The notes under the pieces were generated by a model. That model saw only the letters and a list, made by a program, of their open reading frames with translations, had not been told where the DNA came from and did no database searches. The position numbers and the translations under genes were made by a program. Positions 33,394 to 42,276 of a DNA stretch of 64,000 nt are shown piece after piece. The DNA comes from Brevibacillus brevis NBRC 100599 (lineage in GTDB: Bacteria; Bacillota; Bacilli; Brevibacillales; Brevibacillaceae): the NCBI RefSeq assembly GCF_000010165.1, contig NC_012491.1:3727501-3791500 (forward strand). Reading direction: 5' to 3'. How positions within the stretch are numbered: position 1 is the stretch's first letter; the number at the start of each line of letters is the position of its first letter.

Positions 33394-33552
33394 TTAGGCT
33401 GTTTCCTCTTTCTTTACTGGTTGATCCGTCACAGTTGCTTCCTTTGGTTCTGCTGGCTTTGACTTAAGTAAAACCTCCAAAGCATGGACCATTCGTTTCA
33501 TATCAGGTGCGAACTCACGATGGAATTCGATACCTTTAGGTGGTTTGATCAT
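33394..33552 (-). CDS. Small conserved early protein (52 aa)
   Basis: From the ATG at 33552 (GGAGAC upstream) 52 codons read MIKPPKGIEF...APDMKRMVHALEVLLKSKPAEP and end KKEETA. A 48-residue copy with nearly the same sequence occurs at 45853-45999, where four residues are missing after EF; conservation between two prophages supports coding. Located right after the Cro-like gene. No known domain. Confidence 0.75.
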   Translation of the reverse strand: MIKPPKGIEFHREFAPDMKRMVHALEVLLKSKPAEPKEATVTDQPVKKEETA

Positions 33553-33565
33553 GATTAGTCTCCTT

Positions 33566-33823
33566 TCAAGCTGAAATCTCTTTGTCACACACGTGAGACA
33601 CCTTGTCCAAAAAAAAGATATCTTCAAATGTACGATTTGGAAAAGCTGCTAGCACTTTGGCGATGAAATCCTTTCCTAGCGAAAAGCGTTTGTCAACAGC
33701 AGGAAGTTTCGCCCTCCATAGTTGGCTCCTTGATACTCCAATGAACTCGGAAAACTCTTGGTCATTCATCTTCATATCGTTCCGGAGATTATCAAGAACC
33801 CCCGGCTTTAGAATCACTGTCAC
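33566..33823 (-). CDS. Cro-like regulator
   Basis: 85 residues from a GTG at 33823 with GGAAGGGGG upstream. The segment MNDQEFSEFIGVSRSQLWRAKLP is a helix-turn-helix, followed by LGKDFIAKVLAAFPNRTFEDIFFLDK typical of Cro/C.AhdI-like proteins. It is divergent from the repressor gene at 33971 across a short operator region, which is the lytic/lysogenic switch layout. Confidence 0.82.
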   Translation of the reverse strand: MTVILKPGVLDNLRNDMKMNDQEFSEFIGVSRSQLWRAKLPAVDKRFSLGKDFIAKVLAAFPNRTFEDIFFLDKVSHVCDKEISA

Positions 33824-33970
33824 TTCTTTACCCCCTTCCTTGTCTCACGCATGTTACAACTATAAATTACCATACGCGTAACATGTGTGCAACAACAAAT
33901 TTCACGAATGATACAACTTTGTTTCATACATGATACATAGATTTGATATGATAAAGACGGTGATGTGACG
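33824..33970. promoter_or_regulatory. Lysogeny switch operator region (prophage A)
   Basis: The 147 bases between the divergent cro-like and repressor genes hold repeated words: GCATGTTAC (33849-33857) opposite GTAACATGT (33878-33886), and ATGATACAA / CATGATACAT further right. Together they give four ATGWTACA-like half sites. TATGAT near 33952 may be the repressor -10. Operator identity is inferred from repetition and position. Confidence 0.7.
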
Positions 33971-34345
33971 ATGAATCTAAAAGAATTCGGCGTGTTTTTT
34001 GCTCGTATTAGAGAAAAAAGTGGATACAGAAGCCAGCGGGAACTCGCGGATGTTTCAGGCGTGAGCCATTCGACAATTAATAGAATTGAAGCTGGTACCC
34101 ATAAAACTAAACACGAGACCTTGAAAGTGCTTGCTACCTATCTAAAGGACGTTACATATGAGGAGCTTTTGGAGAAAGCCGGAATTTTAGAGGATACAGC
34201 TTCCCCTTCCTCCAAGAAAGACAAACCACTTTCCGAATATGAAAGCTTATTCTTCTACGAGTTAGAAAAGCTAAGCGAGGAAGATAAACAGAAGGCTTTA
34301 GAACATGTGAGGTACTTGAGATATCTTGCAGAGCAACAGAAATGA
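33971..34345 (+). CDS. Lysogeny repressor, XRE family (prophage A)
   Basis: 124 residues from the ATG at 33971 (GGTGAT upstream). The N-terminal HTH reads RIREKSGYRSQRELADVSGVSHSTINRIEAGTHKTKHETLKVLA. The linker holds a SPSSKKDK stretch, and the C-terminus EYESLFFYELEKLSEEDKQKALEHVRYLRYLAEQQK is shared with the prophage B repressor. It lacks a LexA-type peptidase domain, fitting control by the ImmA-like protease at 42277. The 3' end of this gene is found again at 38244 and 46650. Confidence 0.88.
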   Translation: MNLKEFGVFFARIREKSGYRSQRELADVSGVSHSTINRIEAGTHKTKHETLKVLATYLKDVTYEELLEKAGILEDTASPSSKKDKPLSEYESLFFYELEKLSEEDKQKALEHVRYLRYLAEQQK

Positions 34346-34349
34346 CAAC

Positions 34350-34381
34350 GAGACGAGCTACTTAATAGCCGTCTCGTTTTT
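34350..34381 (+). terminator. Repressor terminator
   Basis: GAGACGAGCTA pairs with TAGCCGTCTC (one bulge) and is followed by GTTTTT. The same hairpin, base for base, follows the prophage B repressor (46714-46746). Confidence 0.9.
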
Positions 34382-34405
34382 ATTAGAGATCAGGAGGCTT
34401 GATTT

Positions 34406-34800
34406 ATGGGTAAATACGGTGAAACTGCACTACAGGCAGTTAAATTGATTGAATCAAATCAAGCTGCTACTCCCCAAGAAGCCTGGGAGAAGGCGTCAAC
34501 CAAGCTATTTGGCGCAGGTACACATGGACAAAGAAAAGGATGTCCTAAAGGTGCATTCTTGGGGCTTTGTGAGGAAGGCTTTGTGAGGAAGGCTTTGTAC
34601 GCGGAATAGAGGCTGGCAATTATACAAAGTCACTGGATAATAAAGCTTATGCTCTTAAAGGTGTTGAATTACTAATAAAAGACCCTGTCCTATCACAAAG
34701 TCCTTCAACCTTGTGGAAGGCAATCAATATACAAAAGAGTCATAACAGTCAGATGGATGTTTTGATATCCCTTTGGAACAATGACCTGATCGTGAGGTAG
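34406..34800 (+). pseudogene. DUF6979-like gene broken by a 14-base tandem duplication
   Basis: The first 63 codons (MGKYGETALQAVKLIESNQ ... KGCPKGAFLGLCEEGFV) match the DUF6979 pattern. GTGAGGAAGGCTTT occurs twice in a row (34569-34582 and 34583-34596). Removing one copy restores a single frame that continues GFVRGIEAGNYTKSLDNKAYAL... to TAG at 34798, 126 residues in all, which is the usual length. As it stands the frame stops at 34609. Either a recent mutation or a reversible phase switch. Confidence 0.78.
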
Positions 34801-35137
34801 TCCACGATACTTACTAACATTCTAGTTATATAAGGCACTTGGCGGAGATTGAAAAAAGAAATGAATTAAGACACGTTGATAACCGAAGGTTGTTATTGCA
34901 AAATAATGTTCTGATTTTCCTTGTTTCTTGTAATTGGCGTCGTTGTTTACTCCTGGCAATGCGAGAGTTCGTAGAACATATAAATGGTTCTCGCCTTTAA
35001 TATTATGACCTTAATTGTTGTAAGAACAAAGTCTGCCAGTGTAGCTCCGCTATCATTTAAAATTAAAAGCTGATAGTTATACCGTGTATTTTCAAGCCAG
35101 TTATCTGAATAATAATTGATGTTGGGAGGGTCATCAC
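34801..35137. other. AT-rich intergenic region before the cargo operon
   Basis: 337 bases with no supported plus-strand gene. A 72-codon minus frame (34947-35165) crosses the start of the next gene and has no ribosome site. The stretch probably holds the promoter of the two-gene operon, but I see no clear -35/-10 pair. Confidence 0.55.
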
Positions 35138-37162
35138 ATGTATAAAAAGATTTTTCGGTTAGCATATAAGACTTATGGTTTCAGTAAGTCGATTAATGAG
35201 ATTTTTTCAACACATATATCAAAATTTCATGATCGGATTGAGTATGCAATATGGATGCAACATTTAAAATCAATGAAGGCACCAAATGGGAAAGAACTCG
35301 ACTATATCGAGTTTTACCTAAAGAATTTCTCGTTTACGCAAGAACACATGCAGACCCTAGAATTGGACCTTCCAGACCACGTTACCATTGAATTGTTGGA
35401 CAGTATACTTACCTCTAAAATGGAACAATTCCTTTTGACTTCTCAAAGTTTCGAGGAGTTTGATAGAGAAGAGCAAAATACATCTACTGTTCCATCCATT
35501 TCGTTTGCGACATACCTAAAAGGTCCAAAAATCAAGAACGACTTGCCAGAATACTTGAAACAACTACAAGAATATCGAAACTTATCTCTGGAGAACGATA
35601 GGAAGCCGCTTTATTTTTATTTGTATCGTCTCCGAAACAATCTTCTTCACGGGATTAACTCTCGGTTTTATTCGATCAAGTATGTTCATAAATCATTGGA
35701 AATCTTGAAGGAATATTTCGAGAATCTCTTGATTGATCAATTACTATACAGTATTCCTTCCAATTTAACTTCTCAGTCCATCACTCAATTATCCAAACAG
35801 ATTGAAGCGATGACTATCAGAGATTTTGCATCCGATTATAGACTTGGCAGGAATTTAGAAGAAGGCGATCAGTTGTATGGTAAGATCACTAGCAAAATAA
35901 GTAGTTCCTTACAGATTGAACAGTTGACAAACTTGCATAATAAAAATCTTGAGAACATACTCCGGCAAAATTTGAATGAAGAAACTTTGCACGAATGGTT
36001 CATTACTTATCAAGGTGATCTCTTTAAAACAGCCACAACAATATTAGATGATCTGCCTCAACCAGTCGAATCAATTAGATCCTCAAATCGCTCATTTGGC
36101 ACACTACGCAAAATAATTGTTAGAAGGGTCTTAGATGAAGGGAACCCAGAAAAGCTTATCGAAGACGCTTATAATGGAGTCCGTCCTGAAGTGATTAAGC
36201 AGGTGTTTGAGCAGATGTATGAAGAACGCCTTACAGAGGCAATCTATACGGTAGCATTTCATGTAAAAGATATTAAAGCAGAAAATAGCTTTACGAGGCT
36301 GGAAATTGAGAATATCGAATTTTTATCCGGACCACTCTTTGAAGGTTGGCAACTAGGGCTTGCTCACCAAGAAAAGCGGGAACAACCACTCCTATTTGAG
36401 AGCCTACCGGAACAAAAAGACAATCACATATGGGTTCTGGTTCGACAGATTACTGCAGCCAAATTTGATTCTGAAATGGCAGCTCAACGAGCCAAGGATA
36501 AGCTTTTAGGTTGTCTTGGACTAATGTATTACTTTGTGGCTCGTGAGGATCAACATAACTTTACGATCGAACCTTCTTGCTATGCTTATAATCATGATAA
36601 AGAGATTTTTACGGTGTTGAACCAATTGAAAGAAAAGAGAGAGGAATTAAAAAGTGTCGACGAACTAGATCCTTCTCTGATTGAGCTTTTAGCTCGATTT
36701 TATCCAATTAATCACAATTGGAAGGCTTCCGTCCTGGCAGCTGCCAATCATTATCACGTATTTTGTAGTTCATTTGAATTATCGGAACAGATTAGAAGAT
36801 TGAAGTTAATGCTTTCATGCATATTCCGAGAAATTCATAAACCAGAATTACTAGCAGCCGCATCTGCAGTGTTTATTGCCGGTATAAATTACGATGGACC
36901 GGGTGTAACATACAAAGACATGAGAAGATGGTTGTTTGAGGATTTTCGAGAGTTTCTTGAAATCGCGGACGCCCCCGGTAAGGAGGCGTTAAAAGAGCGA
37001 ATTATTGAACGCTTTAAAGTTTTTTGCAAGAATATTTTTGTAACTACCCTCTTAAATTTTGATTCACTTCAAGATGACGTAGAAGATGCAACTGTTACGG
37101 ATATCGTGGAGTGGTTGTTCTTTATATATCCCGACAGTCACTTGATCAGGGAGGAAAACTGA
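35138..37162 (+). CDS. Large HEPN-like protein, first gene of candidate defence operon
   Basis: 674 residues; ATG at 35138 behind GGGAGGGTCATCAC. I do not recognise a named family. Residues ~125-200 are helical with YLYRLRNNLLHGIN, an R166-x4-H171 arrangement typical of HEPN RNase domains. The rest is helical and leucine-rich, with a C-terminal domain from ~380 (FLSGPLFEGWQLGL, LLGCLGLMYYFVARED). No ATPase motif and no membrane segment. The stop overlaps the next start (TGATG), so the two proteins are made together. Located between repressor and integrase, the same slot that holds PARIS in prophage B. A toxin or scaffold of an anti-phage system is likely but unproven. Confidence 0.8.
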   Translation: MYKKIFRLAYKTYGFSKSINEIFSTHISKFHDRIEYAIWMQHLKSMKAPNGKELDYIEFYLKNFSFTQEHMQTLELDLPDHVTIELLDSILTSKMEQFLLTSQSFEEFDREEQNTSTVPSISFATYLKGPKIKNDLPEYLKQLQEYRNLSLENDRKPLYFYLYRLRNNLLHGINSRFYSIKYVHKSLEILKEYFENLLIDQLLYSIPSNLTSQSITQLSKQIEAMTIRDFASDYRLGRNLEEGDQLYGKITSKISSSLQIEQLTNLHNKNLENILRQNLNEETLHEWFITYQGDLFKTATTILDDLPQPVESIRSSNRSFGTLRKIIVRRVLDEGNPEKLIEDAYNGVRPEVIKQVFEQMYEERLTEAIYTVAFHVKDIKAENSFTRLEIENIEFLSGPLFEGWQLGLAHQEKREQPLLFESLPEQKDNHIWVLVRQITAAKFDSEMAAQRAKDKLLGCLGLMYYFVAREDQHNFTIEPSCYAYNHDKEIFTVLNQLKEKREELKSVDELDPSLIELLARFYPINHNWKASVLAAANHYHVFCSSFELSEQIRRLKLMLSCIFREIHKPELLAAASAVFIAGINYDGPGVTYKDMRRWLFEDFREFLEIADAPGKEALKERIIERFKVFCKNIFVTTLLNFDSLQDDVEDATVTDIVEWLFFIYPDSHLIREEN

Positions 37163-38055
37163 TGGAGACTGTCCCTAAATATTCACTATCTAATACCATG
37201 GAGCAGTTGAATGGAGAGCGGTGCTACATTTTTGATCAAGTCGGTTCTAAGTTGTTGGCCCATGCAACATTTGCCGTGTCAGACGTATCTTATTTTACCA
37301 GTCAAATGCACGAGGCTAGATTACCCGTAAGGAGCGACTCGCCAACTTACAGATTGACTTTGAAACAGGTCACCTCTTCACTGCATAAGGGAAGTTATCA
37401 AGTGAAGGTGCTTGCTAAATTAGAAGGATTACATCACGTTGTGCTAAAGATTGATGATGTAAGTTGGGATGTATTTGGTGGGCATTTAACTGCTCAAGTG
37501 CCAAAGGACACTCTTTCCGTGGTGCCAATCACTGAAGAGGATTTCGAAGCACTTTCCAGAGCCGTTTTTGATTTTGACTGGTCAAAGTTAATCGTACCGG
37601 CAGAATGCTCAGGAACAAAGCAGTCAGATGCTTTTGAGGATCTGGTCTCTGAGTTACTACAAACAATGGCAATTGATAACTTTACTCGTATCGGCACTGG
37701 TGTTGACCGTGGGCGTGACGGGCAATTTCAAATAAACATGGCATCATGGATACACAGTGTTAATGTATCGACGAACTGGGTATTACAGTGTAAATATTCT
37801 ATGAACAGAAGCAACCTATCCATAGATGAAATATACTCAGAGATGATTAAAGTGCTTATGCACAAGCCAGATTATTATTTGCTTGTTACGAACCGGAAGT
37901 TAACTAGCGATTTTGTTGACTGGTTTCAAAGTGATTTGATGCAGGATACTAATTACTATATTCCATTCAAAAAAGTTTTGATTCAACGAGAGGAATTGGA
38001 AGGAATGCTTTCTTTGCCTCAGTATCTATGGTTGAAAAAAAAGTACTTTGGGTAG
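37162..38055 (+). CDS. Mrr-like PD-(D/E)xK endonuclease, second gene of candidate operon
   Basis: 297 residues from the ATG at 37162 with GGGAGGAAAAC upstream, coupled to the previous stop. The N-terminal ~140 residues are of unknown type and beta-rich. The C-terminal half has an Mrr/restriction-endonuclease-like core: FEDLVSELL with Glu159, GVDRGRDGQF with Asp186, and WVLQCKYS with Gln209-x-Lys211, followed by a helix and YYLLVTNRKLT. This is the pattern of modified-DNA or phage-DNA cleaving enzymes. With the HEPN-like partner it makes a two-component unit I cannot match to a described system. Confidence 0.82.
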   Translation: METVPKYSLSNTMEQLNGERCYIFDQVGSKLLAHATFAVSDVSYFTSQMHEARLPVRSDSPTYRLTLKQVTSSLHKGSYQVKVLAKLEGLHHVVLKIDDVSWDVFGGHLTAQVPKDTLSVVPITEEDFEALSRAVFDFDWSKLIVPAECSGTKQSDAFEDLVSELLQTMAIDNFTRIGTGVDRGRDGQFQINMASWIHSVNVSTNWVLQCKYSMNRSNLSIDEIYSEMIKVLMHKPDYYLLVTNRKLTSDFVDWFQSDLMQDTNYYIPFKKVLIQREELEGMLSLPQYLWLKKKYFG

Positions 38056-38243
38056 TATACGGGGGGTTAACTATACCAATCTCACTACCTAGTCGTTTTT
38101 TAATTTACGGATACGATATTGGTTTTTCCCTCAAAAAAGACGAGCTTTAGTCAGAATGGTCTTTGTTCAATACTTGATGTTACTTAAAGTACTGGAGAAC
38201 GTTATTAAACTATCCCGTTTAATTGTTCAAGGAAATCCCCTTT

Positions 38244-38335
38244 AAGCAAAAAGGCTTGAACATGTAAAGTCTTTAAGGTATCTTACGGAGCAACAGAAAT
38301 GACAACGAGATTCGTAATAATTAACACGAGTCTTT
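38244..38335 (+). pseudogene. Duplicated 3' tail of the lysogeny repressor gene
   Basis: The stretch from GGCTTGAACATGTAAAG to GAGCAACAGAAATGACAACG closely repeats the last ~60 bases of the repressor gene and its stop (compare 34300-34350), followed by a degenerate version of its terminator (GAGATTCG ... CGAGTCTTTT). There is no start and no HTH. It marks the right edge of the first cargo unit and suggests cargo was added by recombination at the repressor end. A weaker match follows at 38531-38556. Confidence 0.75.
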
Positions 38336-38563
38336 TGTTATTGATAATTTTTTTGGAGGGTTTAAATGAAATCTTAACCTCTCTTATTTATGGCAAACGG
38401 CTTTTTAAAGCCAAGTATACGATATTGTAAGACTTCAATTTCATGACAGGATAATTCAAACTTCTATCCAAAAGTAACCTTAAGACTTGGCCAGGAAGCA
38501 TAAAATGGATAAGGAAAAGAATATCTGCAGGCAATTTGAGGTATTTTACGGAAACTAGAGAAT
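38336..38563. other. Intergenic DNA between the two cargo units
   Basis: About 230 AT-rich bases with no supported gene on either strand. It contains a possible second degenerate repressor tail (TTGAGGTATTTTACGGA at about 38536) just before the terminator. Confidence 0.5.
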
Positions 38564-38617
38564 GAGTATAAAACAACAATAAGACACGCTGAAGTGTCTT
38601 ATTGTTGTTTTATACTC
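38564..38617. terminator. Bidirectional terminator with 24-base perfect stem
   Basis: Arms 38564-38587 and 38594-38617 are perfect complements of 24 bases around the loop GCTGAA. T-rich stretches lie on both sides, so it can end the plus-strand operon region and the convergent SIR2 gene, whose stop lies in its right arm. Confidence 0.88.
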
Positions 38618-41600
38618 AATAAACTTTCTTAAATCTATTAGATAAACGGTTTAAAAATTTCTCTTGATCAATACCTAACTTTTTTAATAATAGTTCATAT
38701 GCTAAGATGTACTCTTGAATTACATGGTCTTCTAGTCCAATAATATTAACTCGTATACTTATTGCTTCTTCAAACTGCTTGTTCGCAACTTTTATGTTTC
38801 TCATGTTAAGATTACACAGAGAAGCGTTGAAAAGAGCATTGGAAGCAAAAATATTATTAACTCCAATTTTTTTTTCAAATATATTAATTGATTCATTCAA
38901 ACATGATAAAGCTTCATCGATACTACCTTGTAGTATCAATAATTCTCCCATTTTCCCTAAATCTTTTGCTACTTCTAAGTGTTCTTCATCGTACAAATAT
39001 TTATCAATTTTTAATACTTCTTTTAGCATCTCAATTGCTTTATCTACTTGACCTGAAGCACTTAAAATAGCTCCTAGGTTAAATAAGCACTGTGCTTTTG
39101 CAGGATGCAATGGATTATTAAACATTTCTAAATAACCCAATGCAGTTTCATAATAACCCTTTGCAACTTCTAAATCTTTTTGTGCTTCACTTACCATCCC
39201 TAAATTATTTGTTACTGATACTAAGTCTACATTTATCTCATTTTCATAAATGTTTTTATATATCCTATAGGCTCTTTTAAAATATTTTTTTGCAAGATCA
39301 TATTTGTGTGAATAAAGATAAGCTAAACCCAAGTTATTATAATCCCTCGCTAAATCAGGATGTTCTTTATTCGGGTAGAACATTTCATTAATTGCTATAG
39401 CCTGTTGTGAATACCCAATAGCCTTCTCAGTTTCTTCTAGATCAATATACATTAAACATAGACTACTATATACACTTGCAATTGTCGTTTTCGCTTGAGG
39501 CACGTGATGTTCTGCGAATCGGCAAAAATCAATGATTTGATAATAATACTTTTCTGCAGATTTATAATCTCCATTCAATTTGAATTGCTTAGCGATGTTA
39601 TTTACTACATCAAGAATATTAATTCCTTTCAAATCTTCAAGATCATTACTACTCTCTAATAGTTGCAATGTTTCAGTTAGATAGTAATTTGCAGCATCTA
39701 AACTACCTAACGCAACTAAATTAGTACATAACATACAATTTATTTGAGCCTTTAATCCAGTATTTAAATCTTTACACTCTAAAGCTTTACTTAAATAATC
39801 ATGACTTAAATTGTACTTTCCAATTTCAGATAGTACTTGAGCATATGAGATATACTCTTTAACTAATCTGTTATCCTCTCCATCGTATATCCCTAAGCCA
39901 ATTTTTAAAGCTCTTTCAAAAATTGTATGGGCTTCTCGAACAGCCCCCTTTTTATACTGGTGATGTCCAACAATATTAAGCGTTTCTAATATAACAGGTA
40001 TAAAATTTAAATCAGATTCAAAATTGTCAACTAAGGTTAGAGAGTTATTTAATAAATCGGAATCTAATTGTTCATAGTCAGGATACAGAGACAGGTTGTA
40101 ACTAATAACATCCCAACAAACTTCCGCGGTTACTCTTTTTTCTTCTTTCGATAAACCGTCTTGTATAACACCTTGGACTAAGCGATGCATTGTTATACGC
40201 TTTCCGTTAATTTCAATTATCGAATACCTTTTTAAAAGTGAAAGTATTTCATCAAGTATAAATTCATCTTTGATATAGAATGAGATTTTATTTGAAGATG
40301 AATCTAGACAATTATAAAAAAGTTTCTTTGGAATATTATCAGCTGAGAAAAAAGCACAAAAATTAATAAAGTTTATTGCGACAGGAAGCAAAGATCCTAC
40401 TTTGTTTAGAGAAATTTCCCATGTAGTCGCAATAGTATATTCATAATCTAGAGGAATCCCTTTACTAGTAAGAATTGAACGGTGTTTAATAAAGCGATCT
40501 TGATACTCTTTAATGGTAAGTCCCGTTTGTTGAATGTATGCTCCTGCCTGATCTAATGCCAGTGGAATATCATTTAGTATATTTGCAAGTTCATCAAGGT
40601 GAACACATTCATTACTACTTACTTTTGTTTTCCTAATAAGAAAATCCATTGAATGCTCTCTGTTAAGTTTATCTATAGTTAAGGGATAATTGTACCCAGG
40701 CCAATTAGAATCCCTCGAAGTTATTAAAACGTGCCCGTTAAAAAGATTAGGTAAATAGTTGTCTATTTCCTCTTCAGAATTCGCATTATCAAATACTAAC
40801 AACCAATTATTATTTTGTTCCATCCATCTTTTTAGTTGTTTTAATACAATTGAGTCGTTTTTTTCGTCTTTAATTGGAATCTTAAGTTCAATTAACAAAC
40901 TTTCAATGTCAGCTAAAATTGAGTTTTGATTTTCGGCATGAATCCACCAAACAACTCGATAATTATCAATATTTCTATATGAGTACTCAACCGCGATCTG
41001 TGTTTTTCCCATTCCCCCTAAACCTGATACTATAAATGATTTGTGACCTATATCAGGCTCAATAAAATAATCTCTTATTTTCTTTAACTCTACTTCCCTA
41101 CCTATAAAATTTATATTTCTCTTAAATGGTAAGTTGTTTATTAAAGGTAACTGTTTCGTTTGTTTCACTACAGTGGGTGTGTTAAAAAAAAAATCGGTTC
41201 CCCCTTTAGCTTCTAATCCTTGCAATAATTTTCTGATCTCTTTAACACGAGTTGAATCTTTAACGTTAATCGGAATAACTTCTAATCCACACTCCTCTTT
41301 CAATTCAAGAACTCTATCGGGAGATGGATTTGTCAAGATAATGTAATGCGTGTTATTAAAATGTGATTTGTAATCTTTAATCAATTGCTTAATGTATTGG
41401 TCCTCAAAAGAAAAACCGAGGAACAAAAATGTATTATTACCTAAAAGAGTCGAGAATAGATTTCTATACTTTTCTTGAGAGTAAACCTGCTCATATCCTT
41501 CCCTTGATAATACTATTGATCCAGTATTAGATAGGCTCCCGTGCAAGTGCCATATTCTTTTTTTTCTTTCAGTATTATGAAGTTCAGTTGACTTAACAGT

Positions 41601-42035
41601 TGCAATACTTAAATCTATTGGATGATATTTTTCCCCCTGAAGGTATTGATATAATAAGTCATCATAATTTGTGGTTAAAAATGTATTAAACTTCATTTCG
41701 CCAAGATCACTATAGTTATGATCTTCATAAGGTACCTCTGTTTTAACCATGTTTTCTATTATGTCTTTTACTTTTTCTTGAATTTCAAATTCCGAAAAAT
41801 TCGTATACTTTTTAATGTTATCCACTGCACTCCAATAATCATGCATATCTAAGTCAAACTCGATAGAAGGTTGATATTTATCAGGTACCAAGCATAGTAA
41901 CTTTTTTATTATGCCTTCCCAAGTTGGAATGTTGAATGGATATGATAAACCTGCACCAATGAACGGAATTAATTTACCTTCATTATAAAGTTTTTTCAGT
42001 TGTGCAATTTTATGATCTGACTGTGTTATTGTCAT
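38616..42035 (-). CDS. SIR2 / NB-ARC / TPR STAND protein (predicted anti-phage NADase)
   Basis: 1139 residues. SIR2 domain at ~20-270: PFIGAGLS (24-31), TTNYDD with Asn123, HLHG with His163/165, giving NAD-binding and catalytic residues. NB-ARC ATPase at ~305-560: Walker A GLGGMGKT (338-345), Walker B LLVFDNA (412-418), sensor LITSRD, and a GLPL-like DIPLALDQAGAY (489-500). From ~700 to the end are TPR-type helical repeats of ~42 residues (NNLGLAYLYSHKYDLAKKYF and others), the likely sensor. STAND proteins of this layout deplete NAD+ on phage sensing. ATG at 42035. AT-rich; convergent with the HEPN/Mrr operon. Confidence 0.93.
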   Translation of the reverse strand: MTITQSDHKIAQLKKLYNEGKLIPFIGAGLSYPFNIPTWEGIIKKLLCLVPDKYQPSIEFDLDMHDYWSAVDNIKKYTNFSEFEIQEKVKDIIENMVKTEVPYEDHNYSDLGEMKFNTFLTTNYDDLLYQYLQGEKYHPIDLSIATVKSTELHNTERKKRIWHLHGSLSNTGSIVLSREGYEQVYSQEKYRNLFSTLLGNNTFLFLGFSFEDQYIKQLIKDYKSHFNNTHYIILTNPSPDRVLELKEECGLEVIPINVKDSTRVKEIRKLLQGLEAKGGTDFFFNTPTVVKQTKQLPLINNLPFKRNINFIGREVELKKIRDYFIEPDIGHKSFIVSGLGGMGKTQIAVEYSYRNIDNYRVVWWIHAENQNSILADIESLLIELKIPIKDEKNDSIVLKQLKRWMEQNNNWLLVFDNANSEEEIDNYLPNLFNGHVLITSRDSNWPGYNYPLTIDKLNREHSMDFLIRKTKVSSNECVHLDELANILNDIPLALDQAGAYIQQTGLTIKEYQDRFIKHRSILTSKGIPLDYEYTIATTWEISLNKVGSLLPVAINFINFCAFFSADNIPKKLFYNCLDSSSNKISFYIKDEFILDEILSLLKRYSIIEINGKRITMHRLVQGVIQDGLSKEEKRVTAEVCWDVISYNLSLYPDYEQLDSDLLNNSLTLVDNFESDLNFIPVILETLNIVGHHQYKKGAVREAHTIFERALKIGLGIYDGEDNRLVKEYISYAQVLSEIGKYNLSHDYLSKALECKDLNTGLKAQINCMLCTNLVALGSLDAANYYLTETLQLLESSNDLEDLKGINILDVVNNIAKQFKLNGDYKSAEKYYYQIIDFCRFAEHHVPQAKTTIASVYSSLCLMYIDLEETEKAIGYSQQAIAINEMFYPNKEHPDLARDYNNLGLAYLYSHKYDLAKKYFKRAYRIYKNIYENEINVDLVSVTNNLGMVSEAQKDLEVAKGYYETALGYLEMFNNPLHPAKAQCLFNLGAILSASGQVDKAIEMLKEVLKIDKYLYDEEHLEVAKDLGKMGELLILQGSIDEALSCLNESINIFEKKIGVNNIFASNALFNASLCNLNMRNIKVANKQFEEAISIRVNIIGLEDHVIQEYILAYELLLKKLGIDQEKFLNRLSNRFKKVY

Positions 42036-42125
42036 TTAAATGATCCCCTCTAATGAAATTTATGATATGAAATTCCAAAGATTTAGGTAGGTGAATATCT
42101 ATATACATTCGATAAATAGCGCCAA

Positions 42126-42175
42126 TTACCTACAATATTCCATCGTGCATATCCGACATAAAACGACAAAACCTC
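42126..42175. repeat. Sequence shared by both prophage ends, upstream of the STAND genes
   Basis: ATTACCTACAAT ... CCGACATAAAACGACAAAACCTC recurs, lightly changed, at 51613-51653 in prophage B, also just 5' of a STAND gene. It belongs to the conserved frame around the variable cargo and may carry the STAND gene promoter or a recombination joint. Confidence 0.65.
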
Positions 42176-42209
42176 ATATTTAAGTCGTAATCAATACATA
42201 GATTTGTCA

Positions 42210-42266
42210 CTAGTAGGAAAAAAGTAGTAATGGTAAGATTATACACAGAACAAACGTTCCTACTAG
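42210..42266. promoter_or_regulatory. Inverted repeat operator before immA-int (prophage A)
   Basis: CTAGTAGGAA (42210-42219) and TTCCTACTAG (42257-42266) are perfect 10-base arms 37 bases apart, flanking a promoter-like AT-rich stretch just 5' of the immA-like gene. Prophage B keeps the same arms at 52921-52977. Probably a binding site for a regulator of the immA-int operon. Confidence 0.7.
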
Positions 42267-42276
42267 AGGTGAATCA

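Noticed and set aside
34947-35165. 72-codon minus-strand frame before the HEPN-like gene
   Set aside because: Crosses the start of a well-signalled gene and has no ribosome site.
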